64,000 bases of DNA from Manis javanica (taxonomy: Eukaryota; Chordata; Mammalia; Pholidota; Manidae): assembly GCF_040802235.1 (NCBI RefSeq), contig NC_133172.1:58163613-58227612 (forward strand). The letters run 5' to 3'. A program made the translations under genes and the position numbers. Below the pieces are notes generated by a model. The model was not told the DNA's origin and did not search any database. It saw only the letters and a program-made list of their open reading frames with translations. Shown piece after piece: positions 1 to 12,220 of this stretch (positions are counted from its first letter, which is position 1; the number at the start of each line of letters is the position of its first letter).

Positions 1-545
1 TCACTTCCCATATTAGATCAGGGTTTCCCAACCTCAGCACTACCAATATTTGGGGCTTGGTATGGACTATACGATTGTGTCCCCCAACAAATTCCTTTGT
101 TGAAACTAACCCCCCACAAGTGATAGTATTTGGAGGTGGGGACTTGGGTAGGTAATTAGGGTCGGACGAGGGCAAGAGGGTGGGGCCCCCTATGGGACTA
201 GCACCCTTGTAAGAAGAGGAGACAATAAAGAATCTCTCAGCTTGCATGCACCAAGGGAGGCCCCGTGAGGGCATAACCAGGAAGAGGGCCCTCACCAAGA
301 ACCTGAGCGTACGGGCACCCTGAGCTCAGACTTCCATCCTTCGGAACCGTGAGCAGTAACTGTCTGCGGCATCCTGTTCCAGCAGCCGGAACTAAGACGG
401 GGCTGGCTCCTCCCTTGAGGTGGGGCCGACCTGCGCACTGTAGGGTGTGAGGCAGTATTCCTGGCTCTGCCCAGCGGATGCCAGCAGCTTCCCCTCCCTC
501 ACACCCCCAGTGGGGACATTGCCAGGTGTCCTCTGAGAATCACTT
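1..545 (+). repeat. MER5A-type hAT element split by an MLT1 LTR
   Basis: Bases 1-57 and 400-545 read as the two halves of one MER5A-like non-autonomous hAT-Charlie element. The left half has the start with 'ttggggc'; the right half has the 'gcactgtagggtgtgaggcag' block and the 'acattgccaggtgtc' block. The element is interrupted by the LTR at 58-399. It is an ancient fossil repeat recognised by resemblance to the family consensus as remembered. Confidence 0.7.
58..399 (+). mobile_element. Solo MLT1-type LTR (ERVL-MaLR)
   Basis: The sequence follows the MLT1A layout: 'gattgtgtcccccaac' near the start, 'tatttggaggtgggg', 'gaagagggccctcacc' and an 'actaagac' end. The 5-bp word gggct occurs at 53-57 and again at 400-404, as expected for a MaLR target-site duplication. 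It is a solo LTR with no internal region. It belongs to an old endogenous retrovirus-like family and has no coding capacity. Confidence 0.75.
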
Positions 546-654
546 AGCCAAATGTCCCTACAGTTCTCAATTTAGGATTCTACTCTTGATTCTAAGAATA
601 GTTTAAGAATAAACCCACAGGGCTCCGGGACACACATCTCAGGTCTCATGGGGA

Positions 655-915
655 GTCTCGCACAACAGTTAAGGAGCTCAGGTTCTGGAGTCCAGAATTG
701 CTGATTCAAGCCCTGCCTTGGCCGCTGGCTGGGTGATCTTCAGCACACTTTTTCACCTTTCAGATGCCTCAGTATCCTTGTCCAAATAGTGAGGCCCTTC
801 ATAATACCTGCCTGGTAGGGCTGCTGGGAGGATGAATAACGGGTGGACATGAAGCGTTCAGGACTGTGTTTGCAAAGCCTAGCAGCCATAAATACTCAAA
901 GGACTGTTACTTTCA
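655..915 (+). repeat. MIR SINE
   Basis: A MIR-like order of blocks is visible: 'ggttctggagtccag', a 'ctgggtgatcttcagca' core, 'ctcagtatccttgtccaaa' and 'gggctgctgggaggatgaat'. It is an ancient tRNA-derived SINE in the intron downstream of C16orf46 exon 2. Confidence 0.75.
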
Positions 916-1061
916 TCATTAATATTTGACCTCTGTCCCTGAGGTTTCTACATTTCATTGCTTATGCATTTTTTGGTAATAGTAACTCTTTTTGAAAAGA
1001 ATAAAAGAAAAAGCTGGCATGAAAGCAGTGACATGCAAGAGACAGAGTTCGCGATACTCAC

Positions 1062-1309
1062 CGCCTCGTCCCACCCGGTTCCGATGGCAAACTCATGGGC
1101 TTCTTCATCTTGTTCACGTGTAATGTCACTGATATTGAGAAGACAAAAAACATGATTCTTTTCACTTCTTTCATCTGGACAAGTATAGGTTAATTCTGTT
1201 TCTTCTGTACTTTGGATTTCATTATTTTCACTATTTTCTAACTCAGTCTCGTTTTTCTGACACAGATCCATTACTGTGATGGTTGCTTAAAGTTTTTAAC
1301 ACCTTCTTC
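1062..1309 (-). CDS. C16orf46: C16orf46 exon 2, with start codon and first 70 codons (partial gene)
   Basis: On the minus strand a TTTCATGTTTCAG acceptor precedes base 1309, and the exon ends at 1062 before GTGAGTAT. The ATG is at 1271, so 38 bases of 5' UTR are followed by exactly 70 in-frame codons (1271-1062), ending in phase 0. The peptide begins MDLCQKNETELENSENNE and ends with an acidic stretch and GTGWDEA. From memory this closely resembles the N-terminus of mammalian C16orf46, a protein of unknown function with no enzymatic domain I can name. The translation past 1062 is intron read-through. The remaining coding exons must lie beyond the left edge. Placement upstream of GCSH on the same strand supports the identity. 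Confidence 0.9.
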
Positions 1310-1795
1310 CTGAAACATGAAATACAGAGTGAACTTAGTTCTCAATTTTGATTTTTTAAAAAACAATTCAGTAACTCAGGTGGAATATCTTCAGGACACA
1401 TTCAAGAGTAGACTGAGGAGAAATATTACAAAACCATCCATTGTTGACTATTGATGTTAGAAAAGATAAGGCCAATTTTAAAGACTAATGGGTTTAATTA
1501 AAGGTCAAAATTGGAATTGAAGAAAAGAGAATAGGAAGATACTAACCCAGGCTCTACCCCTTGTAAGGAGGTAAGAGGGTGGGAAGGAATGTAGGTTTCA
1601 GCATCCATAACCCTCCCTCCACAAGTGTCCAAGTGATATCGCACCAGTGTCAAGAGGACTGCTGTGGATATGTATGACGCAGGCAGCCCAGCCTCCTCCT
1701 TTTTCCTTCCCAGCCACTCTGGGTATCAGCTTCAGGATCCGTCGGCCTCTGAGGAAGCTGGTAGAGCACGTGGTCCAGGCTAAGTCAACCAGGTC

Positions 1796-2066
1796 ACCCT
1801 CATCCACTCTATACGACTCGTGTCTATGTAAGAAGGGGAAATTTGGACAAAGATACACATACAGGGAAAAGGATGTGAAGAGGCCCAGGGAGAAGAAGGC
1901 CACCTACAAGCCAAGGAGAGAAGCCTGGACCAGACCCTTCCCTCCCAGCCCTCAGGAGGCTCCAGCCCAGCAGAGACGCGGACTTCGAGCCTCCAGAGGC
2001 ATAACCCCTGTTGTTTAAGCTGCCCGGCCTGTGGTCTTCCGTTACAGCAGCCCTAGCACACTGATG
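1796..2066 (+). mobile_element. MLT1-type LTR fragment (ERVL-MaLR)
   Basis: The 3' part of a MaLR LTR is present, with 'gaaatttggacaaagatacac', 'ctacaagccaaggagag', 'gttgtttaagctgcccggcctg' and a 'cagcagccctagca' end. It is old and diverged. Open frames across it are fortuitous. Confidence 0.7.
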
Positions 2067-2184
2067 ACTAGGTGGTGGGGATGCTGCTGCTGCTGCTGAT
2101 ACTCTACCCTTGGTTGATGTTTTTCTGGCTTGAAAAATGGGGCTTGGCAGTAATGATCCATCCAAAGGGTTAAGAAAATTATAA

Positions 2185-2330
2185 TCCTGACCAGGGTCAC
2201 AGATCTGGGTGCCCAACAGCCAGGCTCCAATCCTATCACTAGCTGTATGACCTTGGGCAAGTTGCTTCTCTGGGTCTGTTTGCTCATCTATAAATTGGGT
2301 ATGATTATGATACCTTCCCACAGATGGGGG
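2185..2330 (+). repeat. MIR SINE fragment
   Basis: The central MIR core is readable ('gtatgaccttgggcaagttg', then 'ctcatctataaattgggta'). Confidence 0.75.
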
Positions 2331-3184
2331 CTTCTCCTGGGGACCCCATAAGCTGCATAGATGAGCTCTTAATGTCTAAACAGTGGCCTCCAATGTTCCA
2401 GCTGAATGCTGATGAAAAGCCAGTACATTCTTGAGGATTCCTTACTGGGAATGAGACAGAGGCCACTGGGACCACACACTTTGCTTTCTCTTAACACAAC
2501 ATGATCCCTGCCAGAAACCCGGATTTTTCATTTTCTGTTGAGATAGAGGTCAGTAATTTCTCATAACAGGATCTGTTTAATTATCGCTTTGGCTTTATCA
2601 CATAAGTTTAAAGTGACATTTTGATGGTATTAAGGTTCCATTTACCTATGGAAGGTCAAATGTCTTTAGACATCCTAATCTTTTCCCATATGATATCAGA
2701 GGAAATGAATGAAATCTGAAAGGAAAAAAATTATAAGTGACTAAAAACTAGGAATGCTGTTCTGTTTGCAAACAAGCATGAGTAGGACCAGACAGACTGT
2801 GTAAACCAGCCCGACCCTTTCATACTGTGAAATTTCACGTCAGTCAGTGCCCAGGCCAAAGGAGCTCCTGTAAGTACACTCAGTCCTGTTCTCTTCTGAA
2901 TTACAAATACATTTGTACCACAGAACCCCAGACTTAATAAGTGTACAACAGTTCAAAAGGAAAAAAGCAGAGAATCAAAAACAGAGACATTTATTAAATA
3001 ATACAAGTAAAATGAGGTTTAATATAGCAAAGAAATAAATACTGTTCAGGAGAGACCAAGTAGAGCTAGAATGTTCAAATCAGTAAGAAAAAAGCTCTGT
3101 GCTTGAAGAAGCTCCACGGACTAGGTGCTCACTACTTCGGCGAGCCTGTTCCAATGGCAAAGGACCCCGATTTAGCTTCTCAAA

Positions 3185-3325
3185 CTTGGCTGTGCCTTGG
3201 GATCAGCTTTATAAAAAATACTGATGCACATGCCCTATACACAGAAATTCTGATTCTAAGTGGTCAGGGCACAGGCTGGCCATCACGATTTAAAACTCAT
3301 CCTCAGTGATTCTTCAGTCCAGCAA
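3185..3325 (+). repeat. hAT-Charlie MITE (MER5/MER20-like)
   Basis: It has a 'ggctgtgccttgggatcagc' left part and a 'catcctcagtgattctt' right part in the palindromic arrangement of short hAT MITEs. The family name is tentative. Confidence 0.45.
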
Positions 3326-4599
3326 AGCTGGAGAATTGCCTGCTCCGTTACCACCTTCCTTACACTGAACCCCCGACGCTGTCCCCATGCCATCAGCATC
3401 TCCCACCTGGTCCTCGCTGTGCCCCCCAGAGCAAGGCTCCGCGATGGGACATCTTCCCACCTGCGCAGGGGCTTCAGGAGATCTGACACCTCTGCAAATG
3501 CTCAAGCTTTCTTGTGGGAAAGGGCTGGCAGAGTCACTGAGCAGTCTGTCACTACGAAAGGTTGAAGGGTCATTGACCCAGAAATTGGCCATGGCCCCAG
3601 CCTCCCAACAGCCCTGTGAAAACGTTCCATGAACTTTTCTCTCTTTCAGGTTAACTATCTCCAGCCCTTCAACAATTTCTCACATGTCATGAGACTCTGT
3701 GACATCCATGGGGAAGACTATATATCGCTCACTCTGGCTGTATATCTAGAGAGAGAAACGGCAGAGGCCAAAGATGCAGTACTGGATGAGCCCCTAATTT
3801 GGAGTCGGTAGAAGATGGACCCAAGGAAGGCACCAGAAGAAGTTCCAGTCACATTCTATGACAAAGTACCAAAAGAAACCCAGGTAACTTTAATAAACCC
3901 AGGTAACACTTTAATAATAGTAAGAGCTGTTGTGTAGCTCTTACTATGTGCTAGGCATTGTTATAAGCACTTTACCTATTTGTTATAAATACTGCATTTT
4001 GTTAGTACTTTATTCATTTAATGGGGGATCATGGGAACTATATTGACTCCTTACAAACCCAAAATAAGAATCACTCCTAAGTGGGGTAAGGGCAGTATTC
4101 TTAGTCAGATGGTCACATTCCTGCGTACCAGATTGCCAGGACTCCCCGGAACACTGTGTTCCTCAAGCTGGATCAAGACGCTCCACTGCTCAAGCAGAAT
4201 ATCGGTGGTCTTTTACTGATCAGAAAAAAAATTCAGCTAGTGGAAAGAACAGTCTTAATTTTAAGTTTTCCTCCTATAAATGTGCCTTCAAGTTTTATTG
4301 CCCACTCCTGTCTTCCAGCTCATGTAAGAGATGACAAAAAGCAGTCAAAGATCAACTACAAGAGTGGATATGTGATTTCTTAAAAATGGTATGCAGTTTT
4401 ACCTTTATGCTGGAATGCAGAAATCTGCACTATATAATAGTCATATTTTCTTACCTAGTTTAAGGATTTGAAGTAAATAACTAGTTCATGCTATTCTACT
4501 TCTATGGAGTTTTACAACCTGGTTTAGGTTGAGAATCACTTATATAAAGCATACATTAAAATCTATACTAATGTTTTCCAAGACCGTCACATCAAGAAA

Positions 4600-5275
4600 A
4601 CATAAAGATCACTGAAAATGTTGCTGTGGGAAAATGCATTTTCAGATGCAACTAGAAATTTGTATTTAGAGGACAAAGCAGGAAGGCACAGCAATGTAGG
4701 CCAGAAGGTTTTAAACTACATGGCATAAACTATTGAAGTGCCAGAACTGAAATATCTAAAGAAGAAATTGTTGACTAAGTTCCAAGCCCCCAAAGTACGT
4801 TTGAATAAACAAGAATAAACCCAAAGAAAAACTGATCAAGGAATGTAGGATATTTGGAAATGAAATAAAGAAGATGGATGAGAGTCTAAGAAACATAGCC
4901 TATTGATATTCGCTATGACCCAGAAAACAATAGTGGAATATTATTAAATAAAAAAGAATTGACTTAAGTAATAACATTAAATAAAAATGGAAAGGAAGTG
5001 ATCAGCCAAAAAACTTTAAAATAGCTTATTTCATTTTACCAATTAAACATAAACCATTATGATTTGCAATATAATCCTGCAAAGGGATGTCAGGTGGAGA
5101 GAGTTTAAGAGAAAAGGATGAAACAAAAGTGGCCACAAATTCTGCTCCTAGATGGGTATGAGGACGTGGAGACTTACTGTTCTAGTCTCTCTACTTTTAC
5201 GTAAGTGTGAACATTTCCATAATGAATGTTTTTCAGGCCATCATGTTATCAGAATGTTTGAAGAAAAGGAATGTG
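4600..5275 (+). mobile_element. Ancient L1M/HAL1-like 3' fragment
   Basis: An A-rich sequence ends with the block 'acgtaagtgtgaacatttcc' plus 'ataatgaatgttttt', which resembles the 3' end of old L1M elements. There is no open reading frame of note. Confidence 0.4.
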
Positions 5276-6899
5276 GGGTAATGGTAGAGGTAAGAGAACC
5301 ATGAATTTTGTCCTTAAGCAAAGTAAAATAAATGTATCAAGAGTGGCTAACATGGTGTGTAGAATTTTAGGTTGGAGTAAAGACTGCAACAAGGACTTGT
5401 TAAAAAGAAGAGATGTCGAACAAAGGCATAAAAAGCCACATAATCGAGTTTGTGAAGATTATTTAGAGAAACTCCATAAATAATTGTTCAATTACTCTTA
5501 AGTCAAAGTATGCAAGGTCTTCTCACTGAATTTACTAACTGCAAAAAAAAGGGTTAGCAATGCAGGCAAAGAACAGATATTAACCTTTTGGATCCTTGAC
5601 ACTGTATTGCAATCCTGCAGTTTGTTAATGAACTGAGCAGGATACAGAGACTAGCACATGCCTCTTTTTTATACATTTGTCAAAATCAATGTACCTAACA
5701 CCCTAACCAACTAGGATACAAAGTGTCTTGTTCCTGAAATGAACAAAGACTTCTATTAGGCCACCACTAGTCAATATTAAAGGCACACAAATAACTCAAC
5801 TGAGTGGAGCAAAAGAGCACATTTTCTTTTGCTGCTCATGCATGTGTTGCACAGAAGTTAAAATGGTGCAGAAAGGGGTTGAAATCAATGTAAACTGAGA
5901 ATAATGAACATATTAAGTAATGTTGCCCAAAGAAAAGAGATCACCTGACCAAGAACATAAAGAAATTTCCAAAAGGCAAGTAGCCGAAGAGAAACTAAGA
6001 AAAGTGATAGCAGAAGAAACAAGAAGTGACAGACAGAAATATGCCATACAGTATAGAAGGGGCCGTTCTGTTTCTCTGTATTCTTTATATTTCTTTGATC
6101 AAGGTGAAAATGTGGTTATCATTTCAATGGAAGTGAAGTTAGAAATGGATCTCCTAAAAAATCCCCATAAAACTGAATGTTTGTTTTTTTGTTCTTTCTT
6201 TGTTTGCCCCAGGTATGACTCAAGCAGCCAGGTCCTTTTCGAAAAAGGTTGCCCTGGCAGCCTTGCCAGGGTACACATTAGTTTGGCATGGTTACTGTTT
6301 GTTAGCCTCAGCTATAGAGTGTTAGTCAAGACAGGCAAAGTTATGCTGTAATAACAAGTAAAACTAATTTTCTCCCCAGGGGTAAAAAACAAGAAAAGTT
6401 TCTGATGCAGGCTACATGTCTGTGGTGTCGGGACTCTGCTCCACATTATCCTCGCTCTGGGACTTGAACTGATGGAGGCACCATCGTGGGAAACCATAGC
6501 CAGATGTGATGGCAAACAAGGGGAGAATCACACACTGGCTCTCAGATGCTTCTGCCTGGAAGTAGCTTGTATGACTTCGATCCCCATGTCATTATCTGAA
6601 CAAATCACAAGGCATTGCCTAACTTTAGAAGAAGTAGAGATAATACTTCCTCTTCTATCTCCAGAAAGAAAAGGAAGCCAGATTTTGGTGACCAGAAGTA
6701 GTCTTGGTACCACACTAGCTTGTTATCGTAAGAGGTGATATATAAAGCAAGTGGCCTTTATGTACTACAAGTGTCACTACCTAAAATGTGGAAACACATG
6801 ATCCTTGAAAATAAGAGTCCAGGACCACTGGGAATAGAAAGTGTTAGATTTGGGGAAGATAAAATTATGTGCCCATAACATTATAATTCTGTACTTAAA

Positions 6900-7420
6900 A
6901 TTTTTTTCAATGTTTTAGGTTCTAAAATGTATGTGAAAATACAAAGGCCCATGAATATATAGACAATCTTAAGAAGAAATTGGAGGAATACACTGCTGAA
7001 TATTAAGATATGAATCTAGACAGGATTTTTTTATACATACTGACAGGCTGGTTTTAAAATTTGTTGGGAAAGGCAAAGGAACTATAATAACTAAAACAAT
7101 TTTGAAAAGGAATAATAAAGTGGAGGAATTATACTATCCAATTTTAAAAGCTATAGGAATCAAAACAGCATGGCATCAGTGAAAGGAGAGAGATACAGAT
7201 CAATGGGGTAGAACAGGAGTCCAGAAAATATACCCACACAAACACGGCAAATGGATTTTTGACAAAGATGCAAAAATAATTAAAAGCAGAAAGAATAGTC
7301 TTTTCACTATGGTGTTACAACAATTGATTATCCATATGCAAAAAAAACCCTCAAAATGGATCATAATTCTAAATATAAATCATAAAACTATGTATTTTTT
7401 AAAAGAAAACATGAGAAAAT
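6900..7420 (+). mobile_element. Ancient L1M ORF2 fragment
   Basis: The plus strand reads like degraded L1 ORF2 downstream of the reverse transcriptase, with phrases such as 'gaatcaaaacagcatggcat', 'acagatcaatggggtagaac' and 'caaatggatttttgacaaag'. It is broken by stops and frameshifts. Confidence 0.65.
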
Positions 7421-7746
7421 CTTCACAACCTAGGGTTAGGAAAAGTGTTCTTAAACATGGCACCAAACATGGTGACAGATTGGTATCTATACATGTTAAA
7501 ATTCATAGAACTTTACAGCAACTGTAAGTTAATTTTACAGTGTGATAATTTTTTAAAAAATTATAATGAGATAGCACAACATGCCCAACATATTGGTAAA
7601 GGTTTAAAAGCCTGTCAATACATCTAAATGCTGCTTGTAGTAGAGTTAAATGGGTATACTTTGGAAAAGAGTTTAGCTTTAAAGATGAAAATTTAATATT
7701 GCTGACCTTAAGCTCAGTGTTACTCAAGATTAGGATATAGCTTTTT

Positions 7747-8175
7747 TTTTTTTGTTAAGGTATCACTGATATACACTTTTATGAAGGTTTCGCATGAAAA
7801 AACAATGTGGTTACTACATTCACCCACGTTATCGTGTCCCCCCCATATCCCACTGCAGTCACTGCACAGAGTCACTATTTGCCTTCTCTGTGCGACACTG
7901 TCTTCCCCATAATCCCCCACACACCATGTGTGCCAATCATAATACCCCTCAGTCCCCTTTTCCCTCCCTCCCCACCTGCCCTCCCCTACCCCTCCCTTTT
8001 GGTGACCGCTAGTCCCTTCTTGGAGTCGGTGAATCTGTTGCTGTTTTGTTCCTTCAGTTTTGCTTCATTGTTATACTCCACAAATGAGGGAAATCATTTG
8101 GTACTTGTCTTTCTCTGCCTGGCTTATTTCACTGAGCATTTGCCATTATACCTAAAGCAAAAGAAAGAAACCAGC
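7747..8175 (-). mobile_element. 5'-truncated young L1, 3' end
   Basis: A poly-T head is followed by an inverted L1 3' UTR ('gttaaggtatcactgatata', then the 'cctctgtgcgacactgtctt' block) and a short piece of the ORF2 end. Direct repeats tatagcttttt at 7736-7746 and 8176-8186 flank it, showing target-primed insertion. Open frames across this C-rich segment are not genes. Confidence 0.85.
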
Positions 8176-8639
8176 TATAGCTTTTTAAATAACTGGATGG
8201 AGAATTAGATAAAGGGAACTATAGCGCTAGTTAGTCCTCTAAATTGTAGCTACTGTATATGAAGCTATGTGATGATAGCAAAAGAGAACCAACTTCAGGT
8301 AAGGAAGGAAAAGAAATGTATAGTTCTGCTATGGGAAAAATATAAAAAATAAAAATATTTTAGCACTATAGAAAGGAACAGATTGTAGATATTCTGTGCA
8401 AAGTCAGGTTAGTATGTATCAGAGCAAAATATGAACATAACAGATCGAAAGTATCAGGAATACAGCTCCATGTCTTTGAAAGACCAGGAGTATGACTGAA
8501 TTATTTCAAAGACAAAACTCTGATTAGAGGTGGAGTTAATAGTATACAAGTTTAATTTATGTTAATAGAGAAAAAATGGGTAAAAATACCTTGTTGCAAT
8601 AGCTTTTCTATAATATTCCTGAAAAATAATGTAAAGTGG

Positions 8640-9180
8640 ATTCTGTAAATCCTCCTTCCACAAGTTTTCCCATCGTAATCCCTGAGACTATAAATATAAG
8701 ATATAACATCCAAGAATATATTATATTACATGGCAAAAGGGACTTTGCAGATGTACTTATGGCTACTAATCAGTTGACCTAAAGAGAGGAAAACTATCTT
8801 AGCTCATCTGGTTGGGCCTTATCTAATGATATGAACTTTTTAAAAGCAAGGGCGTTTTCTCTGGCTTGCAGCAGAGCAGTGAGAGATTTGAAGCATCAGA
8901 GGAATTCCAGGCAAGTTGCTGGCTTTGAAGGAGATGATGTGTCAAGGCATGTAGAAAGCATTTAGGAACTGAGAGCAGTCTCTGACTGACAGTCAGGAAT
9001 TAAATGGAGACCTCAGTCCTACAACCACAGAAACTGAATCTCTAGCCAATAAACTGAATAATCTTGTAAGTGGATCTTCCCTAGACTCTCCAGATAAAAG
9101 AGCTTAGCCTGTCTGACACCTTGATTTCAACCTGAGATCCTAAACAGAGAACATGGCAGCAATGGAAAATCAAGATGATA
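8640..9180 (+). mobile_element. Probable MaLR-like LTR
   Basis: Readable blocks include 'gcaaaagggactttgcagat', 'ctactaatcagttgacct', 'gcgttttctctggcttgcag' and 'cacettgatttcaacctgag'-like sequence near 9,118. This layout is typical of an interspersed LTR-like repeat. The family assignment is uncertain. Confidence 0.45.
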
Positions 9181-11429
9181 ATTCAGCGTAAAAACTTATG
9201 CTTAAGTATTTTTAGTATCTGAGAATTCATTATTTTTTTTTCATTCCTTTGCAGGTTCTGAAAATTAGAATGTTTTCAAATCAAGACATTTGCAAGACTA
9301 AAAATTTTGCTCCTCAGTTCTTGGTGTTCCTCCCAAAGCAACACAGGATAATCCCGAAAATACCTGAAGACAGCTATCATTTCTTCAGACACTCCCTTAT
9401 CTTAAGAATGTACGATTGATTGCTTGTAAATGTCTTTAAAACGTAGTACCTAGAAATGAGGGCAATACTTCAAATGTGCTCTGGCTAGAAATGTCTGTTT
9501 TGAAATCTGACTCCCTTTGATATGAAATCTACATCTGTTAATTGAACAAAGACTGCTGTGTTTTTAAAAAGCTATATCCTGATTGGTTAACACTGAGCTT
9601 AAAGTCAACTACTAATTTTTTCACATGAATTGTTAACAATCCCTGCCTTCTTCATTCCAACATCATTCACTCCACGCCACTGATTTTTTTAAAATTTTTT
9701 GCTTTTCTTCTTTTAAGCTAGACCTCCAAATGTATCAGATCCTTCTATAGTTTCCTCTTTTTGGATCATCCCAACCTGCTTAGATAATTCTGAATCTAAC
9801 TCTGAAATGCTACAGTTTGGCCTGTTCCTTCCTATTTTAAGACTCCATTAATTCAACAAGCATACCTCCTGTAATAAGACACTGTCCTGTGGATATCCCT
9901 TGTGCTTGGGTGTTTACTAATGACCCAACCAGCTCCAAGTTCACCTCACTATACAATTGTCTGGCCTACATGTCTAAATATCATCTACAGGATTCTCAAT
10001 CCATCAATTTAGGTAATCCTAATTCTTAAAAATTATCAATTATAGAAACTTACATTTACAGTGATGTCTATTAATTTTTAAAATATTTATTGTCTATATT
10101 AGATATGAAGAATAGGTCCCAAAATATCAGTTCCAAATAGTTCCAACACAACTAGAGTGTTGTGTTGAGAGGATTTTAAGACTTGGTTACTACAGGAAAG
10201 AGGCCTATAATTGACTAATGATGTCTGCCAAAGAATAAAGAAGGCAGAGCGGATGCAAATGTGCCACTATTTACCCTGCCTATCTATCCAAACTACAAAT
10301 ACAAATGCCTTGCCCTAGATTTCTACACCTTGTTAATACATTCTTAATCAATTAACTTGGGGAGAATATTGATGGGCTGTGACAGGAGAAAAGCTCTGGG
10401 TGTTTCAGTCAACAACAGGCTGCCTATGTCAAAACCAAGGCTGTTTATCCCTCAAAACTCCTTGCTACCTCTGACTCTACACCATGCCGTCACACCTACA
10501 GTCATCTTCCTAAAATTTTCACGTTTAAAAGAATCTTGAAGCAATGTCAGAATTTCGGCCAGGGAAAGATGGTTTTCTGGCAGCCTCACTTGAAATTCTG
10601 AATGGATGTTTCTGTAGATCCTTATCAATGTGTTGAATAAAGAAATCAATAAAATAGAAACAGCCATAGTAGAAGTTACATTTCTTAATACAGAGCTAAG
10701 TTTTCACACATAGGAAGTGGTTAAATTAGGGCTTGAAGATTGGCCTTTGGCATGCTGATCACTGGTGATATAGTTTCTAAGAAAATGATACTTCAATCTT
10801 TACAGTTTTGAAACACAACTCCGCAGGGAGTTCGAACTTTGTCTCAAAGTTACACACACATGTACAACTGAACTTGCATAATTTTCACATTTTCAACAGT
10901 ATGAATCTCCCCGTGTTATTTGTGTCTTAGGCTTACTCTGTGGTCACAGAGCACAGCAGCTTTGATTAGTTACAGAATAATTCCTAGGAGTTCATTGTAT
11001 ACAACTATCCTTTCCTATCAGACCATCTGTACTCCAATCCCAGTCTCCAACTCTCCCGCTTTTTCCACCCACATTTGTTCATTCACCAATTAAATGCCTA
11101 GCACTGGGAATAAAACAGTAGAGCAACGCCTCTCCTCCAGGGTGTCACACCCCTGACAGTCTACACAAAGGAGCAAGTCATCAAACACGCACTGCACGTG
11201 TGGCTCCTGGGGCAGGCACTTGACGCCTGGCTCCTGCTTTCCTACAATAGGCCGCCCCTTCCCCGAAGGCTCCTCCCCTTCTCCCATGATCCCTCTTTCG
11301 TCTTCATCTCGCTCCCTCCCTTTCTCCAGCGGCTCCTACCTTGCCGCAAAAGACGTCTCCCTTCTTTGAAGAGCTAGCCTCTCCAGCAAAACGTCCCTAC
11401 TCTCCCGCCAGGCCCCTCCACGCCTCCCA

Positions 11430-12060
11430 GTGGCTCCTCCCTCACAGGGCTCCGCCCTCCTAACGGCCCTTCCCACAGCCCCACCCCCTCCGCGCCGCTC
11501 CCCCTCAGGCCCCGCCCAGTCGTCGCCTCCCAGGCACGGTCTACCTCTTGTTTTTGCCTCCGCGCCTTCGAGGGCTGCTCCCTTTCAACCGGGCAGGTAC
11601 CTCTCGCTCTGCCGCCCGGGGAGTGGTCTAGGGTCTTGCCCCAGAGGCGGGGAAGCGGCCGCGGCCGCGCACACACTCACGGGCGCTAGCGGGTGTAAGG
11701 CCCCGGGACAGCTCAGTCCCGACCGGAGGGCTAGGGCGACAGTTGCCCTTGGTTACAGACTCGCGGGGGCGGAGCGGGGGACGAGATTCGTGGCGGAAGT
11801 GACGCAGGGCCCGCCTCGCGCAACAAAGCTGAGCGCGGGAGGCGACTCGTGCGGACGGCTGTGGCGCGTGCTCCCGACAGGCTCTGCGCGCCGCGTTTCG
11901 TCCGTCCGCGCTCCAGGCGTCGCCGGAGAGCTGTGAGCGCAGGAGGCTGGGTTGTGAGGTAAGGTGTAGCCCGAAGCGCGGGCGGGGAACTGGCCGGAGG
12001 GGCCGGCCGCTCGCCGGAGTTAGAAAGCTGGGGCCTGTGAGGCCGGCTTCCCTCGGAGAC
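11430..12060. promoter_or_regulatory. C16orf46: CpG-island promoter of C16orf46, possibly bidirectional
   Basis: This is a TATA-less, strongly CG-rich island with several GC boxes. An ETS/CRE-type composite GCGGAAGTGACGC lies at about 11,794-11,806. It lies about 10 kb upstream of the C16orf46 ATG exon on the same strand, where a non-coding first exon is expected. A minus-strand donor candidate reads GCGCCC then GTGAGTGTG, with the exon ending at 11,681. On the plus strand a strong donor GTGAG then GTAAGG ends an exon at 11,958, suggesting a divergent transcript. The long open frames here are CpG-rich chance frames. Confidence 0.7.
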
Positions 12061-12084
12061 CCAGGGCGGGATGTTGTGAGGGGC

Positions 12085-12220
12085 CGTCCTGCGCGTTGGA
12101 GGGCTGTTGGTTAGCAGCATCCCTGGCCTCCACCCACTAGATGCCAGATAACCGGAAACGTCCCCATTGCCAGCTGTCCGCAAGTCGCCCCTGTCCCATG
12201 AGAACGACTGTGACAGGGTG
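12085..12220 (+). repeat. MER5A hAT element
   Basis: The diagnostic block 'ttagcagcatccctggcct' followed by 'acccactagatgcca' and a 'cattgccagctgtccg' block identifies MER5A. It sits at the edge of the CpG island. Confidence 0.8.

Larger units (their letters stand above)
1310..11680 (-). other. C16orf46: C16orf46 intron 1 (inferred)
   Basis: The stretch between the coding exon at 1062-1309 and the CpG island at 11.4-12.1 kb contains no convincing coding exon. It holds MLT1, MIR, hAT, L1M and young L1 fragments, listed separately. The rest (about 2,330-3,180, 3,330-4,600, 5,280-6,900 and 9,180-11,400) is AT-rich sequence in which I see no gene. A MIR-like patch lies at about 3,910-3,990. Confidence 0.6.

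Noticed and set aside
7794-8208. Pro/Ser-rich plus-strand frames
   Set aside because: They are translations of inverted, C-rich L1 3' UTR.
11430-12183. Long open frames on both strands of the C16orf46 island
   Set aside because: Same composition effect; translations are Pro/Arg/Ala-rich without domain signatures.
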